Shown here: positions 1-5,862 of the stretch, in pieces | Layout of the letters: the number at the start of each line of letters is the position of its first letter | Position numbering within the stretch: position 1 is the stretch's first letter | From: an uncultured Prevotellaceae bacterium | GTDB lineage: Bacteria; Bacteroidota; Bacteroidia; Bacteroidales; Bacteroidaceae | Direction of reading: 5' to 3' | DNA length: 8,316 nt | NCBI GenBank assembly: GCA_947176655.1 | Contig: CAMWRK010000088.1 | Coordinates: forward strand, 1 to 8,316 | Position numbers and translations under genes: made by a program | The notes under the pieces: generated by a model | What the model was told of the DNA's origin: nothing | The model's database searches: none | What the model saw: only the letters and a program-made list of their open reading frames with translations

Positions 1-1478
1 TCGCTGTTCACTGCCACCTGCGTGCGACTCTCGTTGGACGGGGCGCCCTTCTGCGCGGTGTCGGGGTTGGTGTCGTAGCGGTACGGGCGTCCCTTCTCCG
101 GGTTGAACTTGATGTACATCGTGGCGTGGAAGCCTTGCTTGTCGGTCACGTTCTCTAATTTCACGGCTTTGCCAGCCACGTAGTCGGCTTTCTGCTGCTC
201 GGTGAAGTCCACGCCGCTCCATTTGCTGATGGGGCGGATGCTGCCGTCGGCGTTCGTCCACGTGTTGCGGCGTTGCTCCTTGTTCGTGCCCCCGGCATTC
301 TCCGTACCCTGCGCCTGTCCTTGTACGGGGTTGTTCTTCGTTTCCTGCGTCCGGGCGGCACGGGGCGACCTGCCGGTTCCCGGCACGAACTCCACGCCGC
401 GCTGCTCCACGTTCACTTGCAGGGTGGTGACGAACTTCCTGCCGTCCTTGCGCTCAATGAGCTTGTCGCGCACGGGCAGCCCGGCACGCAACATGTCCTG
501 CTCCTGCTTGGTGATTTCCGTCTTGCCGATGCGCTCCGGTATGCGCACCTTGTTTGCCGGGACATCCGTGATTTCGTTCGTCTTGCGGTCGATGCTGACG
601 AACGAGGGGATGATCTCGCCCGTTTCCCTGTCCACGAGGTCCACGACCCTGCCGAGGTTGCCCGTTTCGCGCAGGTTCTTCCGGTCATCGTCGGAGAACT
701 TGTGTTCCTTGTACTCGTCGAGCTTCTGCTCCTTGCGGATGAAGTGCGGCACAAGGCTGACGTTGCCCTCGCCGTCCCTCTTGAAGGAGAGGCGGGCGTC
801 CAGCTCGAAAGCCTCTCCGCCGAAATTGGGCGATACCCTCACCAAGTCGGACTTGCCGTAGTTGAGCATCTTGTTAAGGTCGCCCGACTTTTCAAGGTCG
901 TCGCGCTTCACGCCCCATTTCTCCTCCAACTCCTGCCAGTTGATCTTGCTTTCGTCGATGGGTTGGTAGCCCCGGTTGCCCTGCGCCTGCTGCGGGCTTT
1001 CCTGATTTTGTTCGTTTTTCTGTTCCATTTCTTCCTGTTTTTTAGGTTCGTCATCTTGTTTCTGTTCCGGTTGTCCCTCTGGTTTCTGCTCTTGGTCGGC
1101 GGTCTGTGCCGCCTGCTCTTCCTGCACCTGCTGGTAGTAGGGGAATGTGTCGATTTTGTGCGGTGCAAGAATGTGTTTGTTCTGGTACGGGTGCTGGAGC
1201 AGATCTTTCATCACCCCCACCAGAGAATCTACTTGGTCCGCCGCGACACGGTAGAAACCGAAGCGGCTGGGTTCTTTGCATTGCCGGAAGAAGTTCTTGA
1301 AGAAGTTGTCCAGCACGTCGCCGTGCCGGTCGAATTGCAGGAAACTCTGCGCGTTCTCCGCTTTTGCGGGGATGCGCTTGGGAGAGCCGTCGGCGTTCAG
1401 CCCGGCTACCACGCTGATCTCGCCCGTCTTCTCGTCACGGACTATCAGCACGTCCTTTTCGCTTTTTTTCTTTGCCAT
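1..1478 (-). CDS. DUF4099/DUF3945 domain protein of conjugative elements (3' end cut by window edge)
   Basis: The frame is open from an ATG at 1478 to the left edge: 492 complete codons with no stop. Residues 1-110 form a conserved-looking head (MAKKKSEKDVLIVRDEKTGE at the start). Residues 117-170 are a Gln/Glu/Lys-rich linker. About 174-290 resembles DUF4099 (INWQELEEKWGV, LNKMLNYGKS, ETGNLGRVVDL). Two DUF3945-like repeats follow, near 331-366 (LPVRDKLIERKDGRKFVTTL) and 430-470 (KAVKLENVTDKQGF, MYIKFNPEKGRPYRY). Proteins of this family are common in Bacteroides conjugative elements, often next to a topoisomerase III gene; their biochemical role is not established. The last visible residues (SNESRTQVAVNS) resemble the usual C-terminal region, so probably only a few dozen residues are missing. 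It is the third gene of a leftward operon, 20 bases after the HTH gene, with an A-rich leader and no clear Shine-Dalgarno sequence. Confidence 0.9.
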   Translation of the reverse strand, partial: MAKKKSEKDVLIVRDEKTGEISVVAGLNADGSPKRIPAKAENAQSFLQFDRHGDVLDNFFKNFFRQCKEPSRFGFYRVAADQVDSLVGVMKDLLQHPYQNKHILAPHKIDTFPYYQQVQEEQAAQTADQEQKPEGQPEQKQDDEPKKQEEMEQKNEQNQESPQQAQGNRGYQPIDESKINWQELEEKWGVKRDDLEKSGDLNKMLNYGKSDLVRVSPNFGGEAFELDARLSFKRDGEGNVSLVPHFIRKEQKLDEYKEHKFSDDDRKNLRETGNLGRVVDLVDRETGEIIPSFVSIDRKTNEITDVPANKVRIPERIGKTEITKQEQDMLRAGLPVRDKLIERKDGRKFVTTLQVNVEQRGVEFVPGTGRSPRAARTQETKNNPVQGQAQGTENAGGTNKEQRRNTWTNADGSIRPISKWSGVDFTEQQKADYVAGKAVKLENVTDKQGFHATMYIKFNPEKGRPYRYDTNPDTAQKGAPSNESRTQVAVNS

Positions 1479-1498
1479 TTGAAAAATGTTTTAATGAA

Positions 1499-1849
1499 TT
1501 ATTTTTGAAAGAAATTATGGATACGAGCCTTGTAGAAGGCTATATCTTCTTTTTTGAAGTCCTTTACGTGTCCGGAAAGGAACGTCAGCACGTCCTCCTC
1601 GCTGTAATAGGTCTTTTTGCCGAGTGTCTTGTACGGCAACGCGCCGATGCTGCGGTAGCGTTGCAGGGTACGCTTGCTGATCTGGAGCAGCATACAGAGG
1701 TCTTGGTTGTCGAACATCCTGATACGCTCTATCGGATTCGGAACTTTGCCGGACGGCTGCAAGGAGAGCAGCAGTTCGTCCTGTCGGTCGAGCCGTTCCA
1801 TCAGCTTCTGCATCCAGCTCTCGAAATTGTTTCGGGTAAGCAGTTCCAT
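1499..1849 (-). CDS. Excisionase/MerR-like helix-turn-helix protein (HTH-B)
   Basis: A complete 116-residue protein. Residues 1-31 are helical and charged (SWMQKLMERLDRQDELLLSL). Residues 47-90 form an HTH_17/excisionase-like unit: DLCMLLQISKRTLQRYR, then GALPYKTLGKKTYYSEEDV, the wing and final helix typical of MerR-like DNA-binding domains. It probably binds DNA as an element regulator or recombination directionality factor; which of these cannot be told from sequence. It lies 3 bases after the upstream HTH gene and 20 bases before the DUF3945 gene, so the three are almost certainly cotranscribed. A good AAGGAGG Shine-Dalgarno sequence supports the ATG at 1849. It shares the RTLQxxR core with the three other small HTH proteins in this window and most resembles the second protein of the opposite pair (2744-3049). 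Confidence 0.9.
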   Translation of the reverse strand: MELLTRNNFESWMQKLMERLDRQDELLLSLQPSGKVPNPIERIRMFDNQDLCMLLQISKRTLQRYRSIGALPYKTLGKKTYYSEEDVLTFLSGHVKDFKKEDIAFYKARIHNFFQK

Positions 1850-1852
1850 ACG

Positions 1853-2218
1853 TCACGTCCTCCTTCCTTTTGGTTTGCCGCCGCCCGTGCGCAGCGTATG
1901 GTTGTGTTTCAGTTCCGTCGGTGTCGCCGCGTCTTCCATGACGGTGCAGTCCGCAAGCAGGCGGTCGATTTCAGACTGTCGGTAGCGGCACTTGCCGCGC
2001 AGCACCACATAGCCGATGCGATGTTCACTGCGCATACGCTGGAGGGTGCGGGTGCTCACGTTCAGCAGGTGTGCCGCCTCACGGGTGGTGAGCAACCTGT
2101 CTGCGGATTTTTCCTTTCTTTCGCCGGAAACGGCACGCACGTGTGCCGCTATCTCGGCTATCTGTTCCGTCAATGCGGTGAAGGCGGAACTTTCCATCGT
2201 TATTACTTTCATATTCAT
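1853..2218 (-). CDS. Excisionase/MerR-like helix-turn-helix protein (HTH-A)
   Basis: 121 residues from the ATG at 2218 (MNMKVITMESSAF). The frame is open 14 codons further upstream to another ATG at 2260. I prefer 2218 or the in-frame ATG at 2212 because an A/G-rich ribosome binding region (AAAGAAAGAG) lies just before them and because homologous proteins generally begin at the MKVIT stretch. Residues 12-30 form a predicted helix (SAFTALTEQIAEIAAHV). Residues 43-90 are the HTH_17-like domain: LLTTREAAHLLNVSTRTLQRMR, then a basic wing (VVLRGKCRYRQSEIDRLL). The tail after residue 95 is Gly/Lys/Arg-rich. It is first in a leftward operon with HTH-B and the DUF3945 gene. Likely a DNA-binding regulator or excision factor of the element. 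Its N-terminus resembles that of the rightward protein at 2420, which suggests an old duplication. Confidence 0.9.
   Translation of the reverse strand: MNMKVITMESSAFTALTEQIAEIAAHVRAVSGERKEKSADRLLTTREAAHLLNVSTRTLQRMRSEHRIGYVVLRGKCRYRQSEIDRLLADCTVMEDAATPTELKHNHTLRTGGGKPKGRRT
1859..1865 (-). promoter_or_regulatory. Shine-Dalgarno site of HTH-B nested in the end of the upstream gene
   Basis: AAGGAGG on the minus strand, 9 bases before the ATG at 1849. It overlaps the last codons of the preceding HTH gene (Arg-Arg-Thr-stop). Strong Shine-Dalgarno sequences are not typical of Bacteroidales, so this one stands out. It fixes the start of HTH-B and suggests translational coupling across the 3-base gap. 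Confidence 0.6.
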
Positions 2219-2280
2219 CTCTTTCTTTTGATTTATGCGGCAAAATTCAGCAATAAACAAAAGGTGCTTTAACAGCTCAC

Positions 2281-2295
2281 TACGTGTCTCACGTA
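2281..2295. repeat. Perfect 6-bp inverted repeat with 3-base spacer
   Basis: TACGTG-TCT-CACGTA. The half-sites are short and close together, more like a dimer binding site than a terminator, since no T-tract follows directly. It lies in the middle of the divergent regulatory region. Confidence 0.6.
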
Positions 2296-2301
2296 AGATT
2301 T

Positions 2302-2322
2302 TTACGGATTATGGCTCCGTAA
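2302..2322. repeat. Perfect 7-bp inverted repeat with 7-base spacer
   Basis: TTACGGA-N7-TCCGTAA. It lies 6 bases after the first inverted repeat and 66 bases before the rightward promoter box. The right half continues into TCCGTAACCCGGA, which nearly recurs upstream of the integrase (5924-5935). Candidate operator or protein-binding site; a leader hairpin is the alternative. Confidence 0.55.
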
Positions 2323-2387
2323 CCCGGACAGACGGCGCAACAAGCTGCCTTTTAGCGGGAAACGATATGCGTTCATGAGGATGGCGT

Positions 2388-2395
2388 TACCTTTG
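2388..2395 (+). promoter_or_regulatory. Bacteroidetes -7 box (TACCTTTG) for HTH-C/HTH-D
   Basis: TACCTTTG matches the Bacteroidetes -7 consensus TAnnTTTG exactly and is followed by C, giving TAnnTTTGC. It lies 24 bases before the ATG at 2420. I do not see a clear -33 TTTG at the usual 19-21 base spacing, so it may be weak or depend on an activator. Confidence 0.55.
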
Positions 2396-2419
2396 CGGCA
2401 AACCTGAAATGTTTTGAAT

Positions 2420-2713
2420 ATGGAAATTGTATCTATCGAGAAAAAGACCTTCGAGATGATGCTGGCGTCCTTCAACGCCCTCTCTGAGAAGGTTGCCGCC
2501 CTGAGGCGCAAGAGCGACGGAGGGCGGCTGGAAAGATGGCTCACGGGCGAGGAAGTCTGCGGGCAGTTGAGAATCAGCCCGCGCACGTTGCAGACGTTAC
2601 GCGACAAGCGGCTTATCGGCTACTCGCAGATAAACCGCAGGTTCTATTACAAGCCGGAAGAAGTCAAGAGGCTGATTCCGCTTATCGGTACGCTCTATCC
2701 CGGCGGCAGGTAA
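2420..2713 (+). CDS. Excisionase/MerR-like helix-turn-helix protein (HTH-C)
   Basis: 97 residues from the ATG at 2420 (MEIVSIEKKTFEMM). A TTG two codons upstream (2414) is also in frame, but the ATG gives better spacing from the promoter. Residues 10-31 are a helix of the same style as the N-terminus of HTH-A (ISIE/ITME followed by a Phe and a long amphipathic helix). Residues 40-85 are the HTH domain: WLTGEEVCGQLRISPRTLQ, then RDKRLIGYSQINRRFYYKPE (wing) and a last helix. The protein ends soon after (LYPGGR). First of a rightward pair, 30 bases before HTH-D. Probably a DNA-binding regulator or excisionase-like factor; the specific target is unknown. Confidence 0.9.
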   Translation: MEIVSIEKKTFEMMLASFNALSEKVAALRRKSDGGRLERWLTGEEVCGQLRISPRTLQTLRDKRLIGYSQINRRFYYKPEEVKRLIPLIGTLYPGGR

Positions 2714-2743
2714 TCTTATTATTCACACACTGAATCCAAAGTT

Positions 2744-3049
2744 ATGATGAACGAGAACAACGATGTTTTTACACAGGAGGACGAGCCGCTTGCCTCCGTG
2801 GTGCAGAATATACGCAAAGGCTCTAAATGGCTCTCCGCCTTTCTGGAAAGTTACCGCCCGCCGTTGGATGGGGAGCGTTACCTGACGGACAGGGAGGTGG
2901 CGGAACTGCTCCGTGTGAGCCGCCGTACCTTGCAGGAGTACCGCAACAACAGGATGCTGCCCTTTATCCTTTTGGGCGGGAAGGTGCTTTACCCCGAATC
3001 GGGGTTGCGTGAGCTGTTGGAGGCGAACTACCGCAAGCCGCAGGAATAA
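2744..3049 (+). CDS. Excisionase/MerR-like helix-turn-helix protein (HTH-D)
   Basis: 101 residues from the first of two adjacent ATGs at 2744. Residues 1-15 are acidic, 20-36 form a helix (VVQNIRKGSKWLSAFLESY), and 47-93 form the HTH_17-like domain: LTDREVAELLRVSRRTLQ, EYRNNRMLPFILLGGKVLYP, LRELLEANY. It shares the ALP/MLP-[FY]-x-x-LG-G/K-K wing with HTH-B, so it is the counterpart of that protein in the mirrored pair. The leader is A-rich with no obvious Shine-Dalgarno sequence, as is normal in Bacteroidales. Function inferred only as DNA binding. After its stop the base composition changes abruptly into the AT-rich DUF2971 gene. Confidence 0.9.
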   Translation: MMNENNDVFTQEDEPLASVVQNIRKGSKWLSAFLESYRPPLDGERYLTDREVAELLRVSRRTLQEYRNNRMLPFILLGGKVLYPESGLRELLEANYRKPQE

Positions 3050-3052
3050 TGT

Positions 3053-3084
3053 TCTGATATTCCGGAATAAAATGCGTACCTTTG
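3053..3084 (+). promoter_or_regulatory. Bacteroidetes promoter of the DUF2971 gene
   Basis: The -7 box TACCTTTG at 3077-3084 is an exact match to TAnnTTTG. A near -33 element, TCTG (3053-3056; consensus TTTG), precedes it with exactly 20 bases between. The box lies 22 bases before the ATG at 3107. The flanks resemble those of the HTH-C promoter (a G-rich step after the box, then AAA and TGAAAT). Confidence 0.65.
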
Positions 3085-3106
3085 TGGTTAAAAATGAAAT
3101 ACCATT

Positions 3107-4120
3107 ATGCTTCGAAGTGAATTTGCAAAACTGTTAGAATCCACAATAATTCCTGAAGGAATTGAGCAAGAGGACATAAAATCTCGAATCTATCCAATAA
3201 GTGCAGCATTGATGTCAATGATGCCGCAAAAACTGTATAGATATAGGAGTTGTTCAACATTAAACCTTGATGCTTTTGATAAGGATTTGGTTTATGCTGT
3301 TACTGCTGATAAGTTTAATGACCCCTATGATACTCTTGTTTATTATAGTTTGGATAATATTCAAGAGCAAATGAGAGCCTGTTGTACAGGAGAATTTCTT
3401 GAACAATTCAAACAGATACTTGAAAATAAAGATTTCGAATTTCATCCAAGTGTAATCCAATTTTTCGGAAGAAACAATTTGGCAGATTTAAAAAAACAGG
3501 TAATATCGTGTAATGGCATAAATCCATTGACATTAGCTCTTTTTAGTGTTGCAATGGAAAACATATTGAAAGAAATCCTATTAAAAATGGGGGATACATT
3601 AAAGGTCGTATCTACAATAGCATGTTTAAGTGAAAGCATAGATTCTGTTATAATGTGGAGTCACTATGCCCAAAATCATGAAGGGTTTGCATTGGAATAT
3701 GATTTAAGGTTCTTATTAGAACAAGGAGAAATGAATTGTTGTATCTTGCCTGTTATATATGATAATAACCGTTTTGATGCAAATAGCTTTATTCAATGGT
3801 ATATAGCAAAGAGCTTGGGGCTGGATGTTAAAAATATAGATTCACTATCGCATTTGAAAATGGCTATTCACAAATCCACACAGTGGGAATATGAAAATGA
3901 ATGGCGTATTATTCATTCAGAGAAACAACCTGCCGCACATTCTCGTGCAACAAGCCTGAAAATTGTTCCTAAAGCAATCTATTATGGAGAGAGAATTTCA
4001 AACATCCACAAGAAAATTTTGCATTATATAGCACAAGAAAAAGGAATTGCGGAATATGATATGTACATTGATTGTGGCTCGTTAAAGTATGAGATGTTAT
4101 ATAAGCCATCTCAATTTTGA
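3107..4120 (+). CDS. DUF2971 family protein, AT-rich cargo gene
   Basis: A complete 337-residue protein. I recognise DUF2971 from its spaced motifs: KLYRYRS (42-48), KFNDPYD (69-75), IACLSE (171-176), MWSHYAQNHEGFALEYD (183-199) and EYENEWRII (261-269). Polar residues such as Arg, Asp, His and Glu are fixed in these motifs, so an enzymatic role is plausible, but the family has no established activity that I know of. No signal peptide or membrane segment is visible, so it is probably cytoplasmic. Base composition is clearly lower in GC than every neighbour (many AAT, ATA, TTA codons), pointing to recent acquisition from another source. It is a single-gene unit: own promoter at 3053-3084, hairpin terminator at 4177-4206. 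Its place between the regulators and the integrase of a mobile element marks it as cargo; a defence or stress role is a guess only. Confidence 0.85.
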   Translation: MLRSEFAKLLESTIIPEGIEQEDIKSRIYPISAALMSMMPQKLYRYRSCSTLNLDAFDKDLVYAVTADKFNDPYDTLVYYSLDNIQEQMRACCTGEFLEQFKQILENKDFEFHPSVIQFFGRNNLADLKKQVISCNGINPLTLALFSVAMENILKEILLKMGDTLKVVSTIACLSESIDSVIMWSHYAQNHEGFALEYDLRFLLEQGEMNCCILPVIYDNNRFDANSFIQWYIAKSLGLDVKNIDSLSHLKMAIHKSTQWEYENEWRIIHSEKQPAAHSRATSLKIVPKAIYYGERISNIHKKILHYIAQEKGIAEYDMYIDCGSLKYEMLYKPSQF

Positions 4121-4176
4121 TACCTCATATTCTTTAGCACATAATTTGTATATTCCAAATTGACTATTTTAAAGTT

Positions 4177-4206
4177 AAAACGGACAGCTTGATAGTTGTC
4201 CGTTTT
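4177..4206. terminator. Bidirectional hairpin terminator between convergent genes
   Basis: AAAACGGACA-N10-TGTCCGTTTT, a perfect 10-bp stem with A-tract and T-tract arms, so it can act on both strands. It lies 57 bases after the DUF2971 stop and 22 bases after the stop of the leftward RhuM-like gene, exactly where two convergent transcripts would need to end. Confidence 0.85.
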
Positions 4207-4227
4207 TAATTGATTTTCATCGTCTTT

Positions 4228-4590
4228 TCAGCAGTAACCGCCTTTTCCGCTATGTACGAATACCATGTAGGCGGTATGCTTGTCTTTTGCAAGTGCCTTG
4301 TCCATCAGCCAGCGGCGGAAAAGATGGGCATGGTATGTGCTCAGCCGGAAGGTGACGGGGATGATTATCTCAAGCGAGTAAACATCCGCATACAGACCGT
4401 TTTCAAGTTGGATGTAGCGGCATGCCTCGTAGTCGTTCAGCACGTCCGTTTTGAGGATGGCTTTGATGGCGGCGTTCACTGCTGGGACACCCGCGTGGAA
4501 CAGTCCGGCGATTTCTCCGGCGGTCATCCATACATCGTTACCGGTTACGCTGACCGCCTTGTCCTCAATGATGATTATGTCACGTTTCAT
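4228..4590 (-). CDS. Small RhuM-like protein downstream of the integrase
   Basis: A complete 120-residue protein beginning MKRDIIIIEDKAVSV. Residues 20-47 (VWMTAGEIAGLFHAGVPAVN, then AIKAIL) look like the HTH-like segment at the N-terminus of RhuM-family proteins. Further along, YSLEIIIPVTFRLSTYHAHL and FRRWLMDKAL match the pattern of that family's segment after the HTH (YNLDMIISVGYRVNS..F..W). RhuM proteins are usually over 300 residues; this is only the N-terminal unit, ending in a short Gly-rich tail (HSGKGGYC). It starts 12 bases after the integrase stop, so the two are cotranscribed. A small DNA-binding partner of the integrase (regulator or directionality factor) is possible but unproven; the family itself has no settled function. 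Confidence 0.8.
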   Translation of the reverse strand: MKRDIIIIEDKAVSVTGNDVWMTAGEIAGLFHAGVPAVNAAIKAILKTDVLNDYEACRYIQLENGLYADVYSLEIIIPVTFRLSTYHAHLFRRWLMDKALAKDKHTAYMVFVHSGKGGYC

Positions 4591-4602
4591 GGCTTCTCTG
4601 TT

Positions 4603-5838
4603 TTAGATGGTACGACCTGCAAATTCTTCGATTTGGTTCAATCTCGCGGCAAGGTTCTCCATGTCTTGATTGAGCTTCTCTTTGGTTATTTTCGCGTATA
4701 TCTGCGTTGTCTTTATGCTCTTGTGTCCCAGCATGGAACTGACCGTTTCGATGGGTACGCCGTTGGAGAGGAACACCGTCGTGGCTGCCGTGTGGCGGCT
4801 TTGATGCCATGTAATATGCTTGGTGATACCGCAACGCTTGGCGACGGCACGGATTCCGGCAAGGCACGTGTTATAGTGGGGTACGGGAAATATCCTGCCG
4901 TCCCCGCACAGCCCACGGTATTTGTCGATGATGCGCTTCGCTATGTCGAGCATACGGATGTTAGACACCACCCCCGTCTTCTGGCGGTTGATGTTTATCC
5001 ACTCGTGTTCATCAAAGTAGGTGCGGATATTCTCTTCCGTCAGGTTGCGCATATCGGCGAACGACAAGCCCGTGAAGGCGCAGAACAGGTATAAATCACG
5101 ATACAGTTCTTGCTTCGCATTCTTCAGTTTACCTTCCATCAGCAGGCGGATTTCATCTTTCGTCAGAAAGCTGCGGGTCGTTTCCTCCTTCTTGATTTCA
5201 TACTCACGGAACGGGTCGCGCGTGAGCCACTCATTGTTGATGGCGATGAACACCATCGTCCTGAGTGGGCAGACATACAGCCACACGGTGTTGGTGCAGC
5301 AGTGTTTGTCCGTGCGTAGGAACATTTCAAAGTCGGAGATGAAAGCGGGTGTAAGCTCCTTCAGGGCTATGTCCTTCACGTGGTAGCGGATGGTGAGGAA
5401 CTCTTGCAGGTGCTTGTAAACGGTTTTGTACTTCAAGAGCGTGCCTTTTGCTTTCATGCCTACCTCCACCTGCTTGGCATAGTCCTCGTTATGCTGTTGG
5501 AATACCTGCATCAGTGTGTTGTAGCGGTGTTCCAGTCCGAGAAAGGCGTTTTTTACTTTTTCTGCCGTGACAAAGTTGTCACGCTCCATTATTTCCTGAT
5601 AGTGCCTGTTGATGCGCACGCGCATCTTGTCGAGCATACGGTTCGTTTCGAGTGCCGCCGTGCTTCTGCCCGTGACACGTCCGCCTTTGGTGTCCCACAG
5701 CTTGGGATCGACGGTCAGTTTGCAGCTGAACTGCGTCTGGCTGCCGTCCACCGTGATGCGTCCCATGACGGGTACTGTCCCGTCCTTTTTCACTACCTGA
5801 CGCTTTAGGTAGTAGATTACTGAAAATGTACTCTTCAT
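4603..5838 (-). CDS. Tyrosine site-specific integrase, CTnDOT-like, with non-canonical Arg I
   Basis: A complete 411-residue recombinase. The ATG at 5838 (MKSTFSVIYYLKR) is chosen over an in-frame TTG at 5862 because TAAGGA lies just before it and the family starts at this motif. Residues 1-95 are an arm-binding-type N-domain (KKDGTVPVMGRITVDG, WDTKGGRVTG). Residues 105-215 are the core-binding SAM-like domain (KYKTVYKHLQEFL, FEMFLRTDKHCCTNTVW). The catalytic domain runs from about 220: K287 in the beta turn, HQSRH with H345 and R348, LGH with H372, and nucleophile Y381 in TQIYAKI. At the usual first arginine the sequence reads TGLSFADM, with Ser259; R247 lies upstream. IntDOT of CTnDOT is known to lack this arginine as well. 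It cuts and joins DNA at att sites in the cytoplasm. First gene of a leftward operon with the RhuM-like gene. Confidence 0.95.
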   Translation of the reverse strand: MKSTFSVIYYLKRQVVKKDGTVPVMGRITVDGSQTQFSCKLTVDPKLWDTKGGRVTGRSTAALETNRMLDKMRVRINRHYQEIMERDNFVTAEKVKNAFLGLEHRYNTLMQVFQQHNEDYAKQVEVGMKAKGTLLKYKTVYKHLQEFLTIRYHVKDIALKELTPAFISDFEMFLRTDKHCCTNTVWLYVCPLRTMVFIAINNEWLTRDPFREYEIKKEETTRSFLTKDEIRLLMEGKLKNAKQELYRDLYLFCAFTGLSFADMRNLTEENIRTYFDEHEWININRQKTGVVSNIRMLDIAKRIIDKYRGLCGDGRIFPVPHYNTCLAGIRAVAKRCGITKHITWHQSRHTAATTVFLSNGVPIETVSSMLGHKSIKTTQIYAKITKEKLNQDMENLAARLNQIEEFAGRTI

Positions 5839-5862
5839 CGTCCTTAATTTTTTTAGGTTCAA

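Larger units (their letters stand above)
2219..2419. promoter_or_regulatory. Divergent control region between the two HTH operons
   Basis: About 200 bases without a gene, between the starts of HTH-A (leftward) and HTH-C (rightward). It holds two perfect short inverted repeats (2281-2295 and 2302-2322) and a Bacteroidetes-type promoter reading right (2388-2395). Leftward, a weaker match to the -7 box (GAATTTTGC on the minus strand, one mismatch) lies about 20 bases before HTH-A. The arrangement is that expected for a shared operator region where one or more of the HTH proteins could regulate both directions; this role is inferred. Confidence 0.6.

Noticed and set aside
273..1508. Long plus-strand open frame of 411 codons
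   Set aside because: It is antisense to the DUF4099/DUF3945 gene. Its Leu/Phe/Val-rich translation has no family features, while the opposite strand gives a recognisable domain protein.
117..2218. Toxin-antitoxin pair formed by HTH-A and HTH-B
   Set aside because: Both proteins have excisionase-like HTH domains and neither shows a toxin fold; the operon with the DUF3945 gene is better explained as element backbone.
4210..5094. Plus-strand open frame of 294 codons opposite the integrase
   Set aside because: It covers the catalytic end of the integrase and the RhuM-like gene in antisense and crosses the terminator region; it starts from a non-ATG codon and shows no domain.
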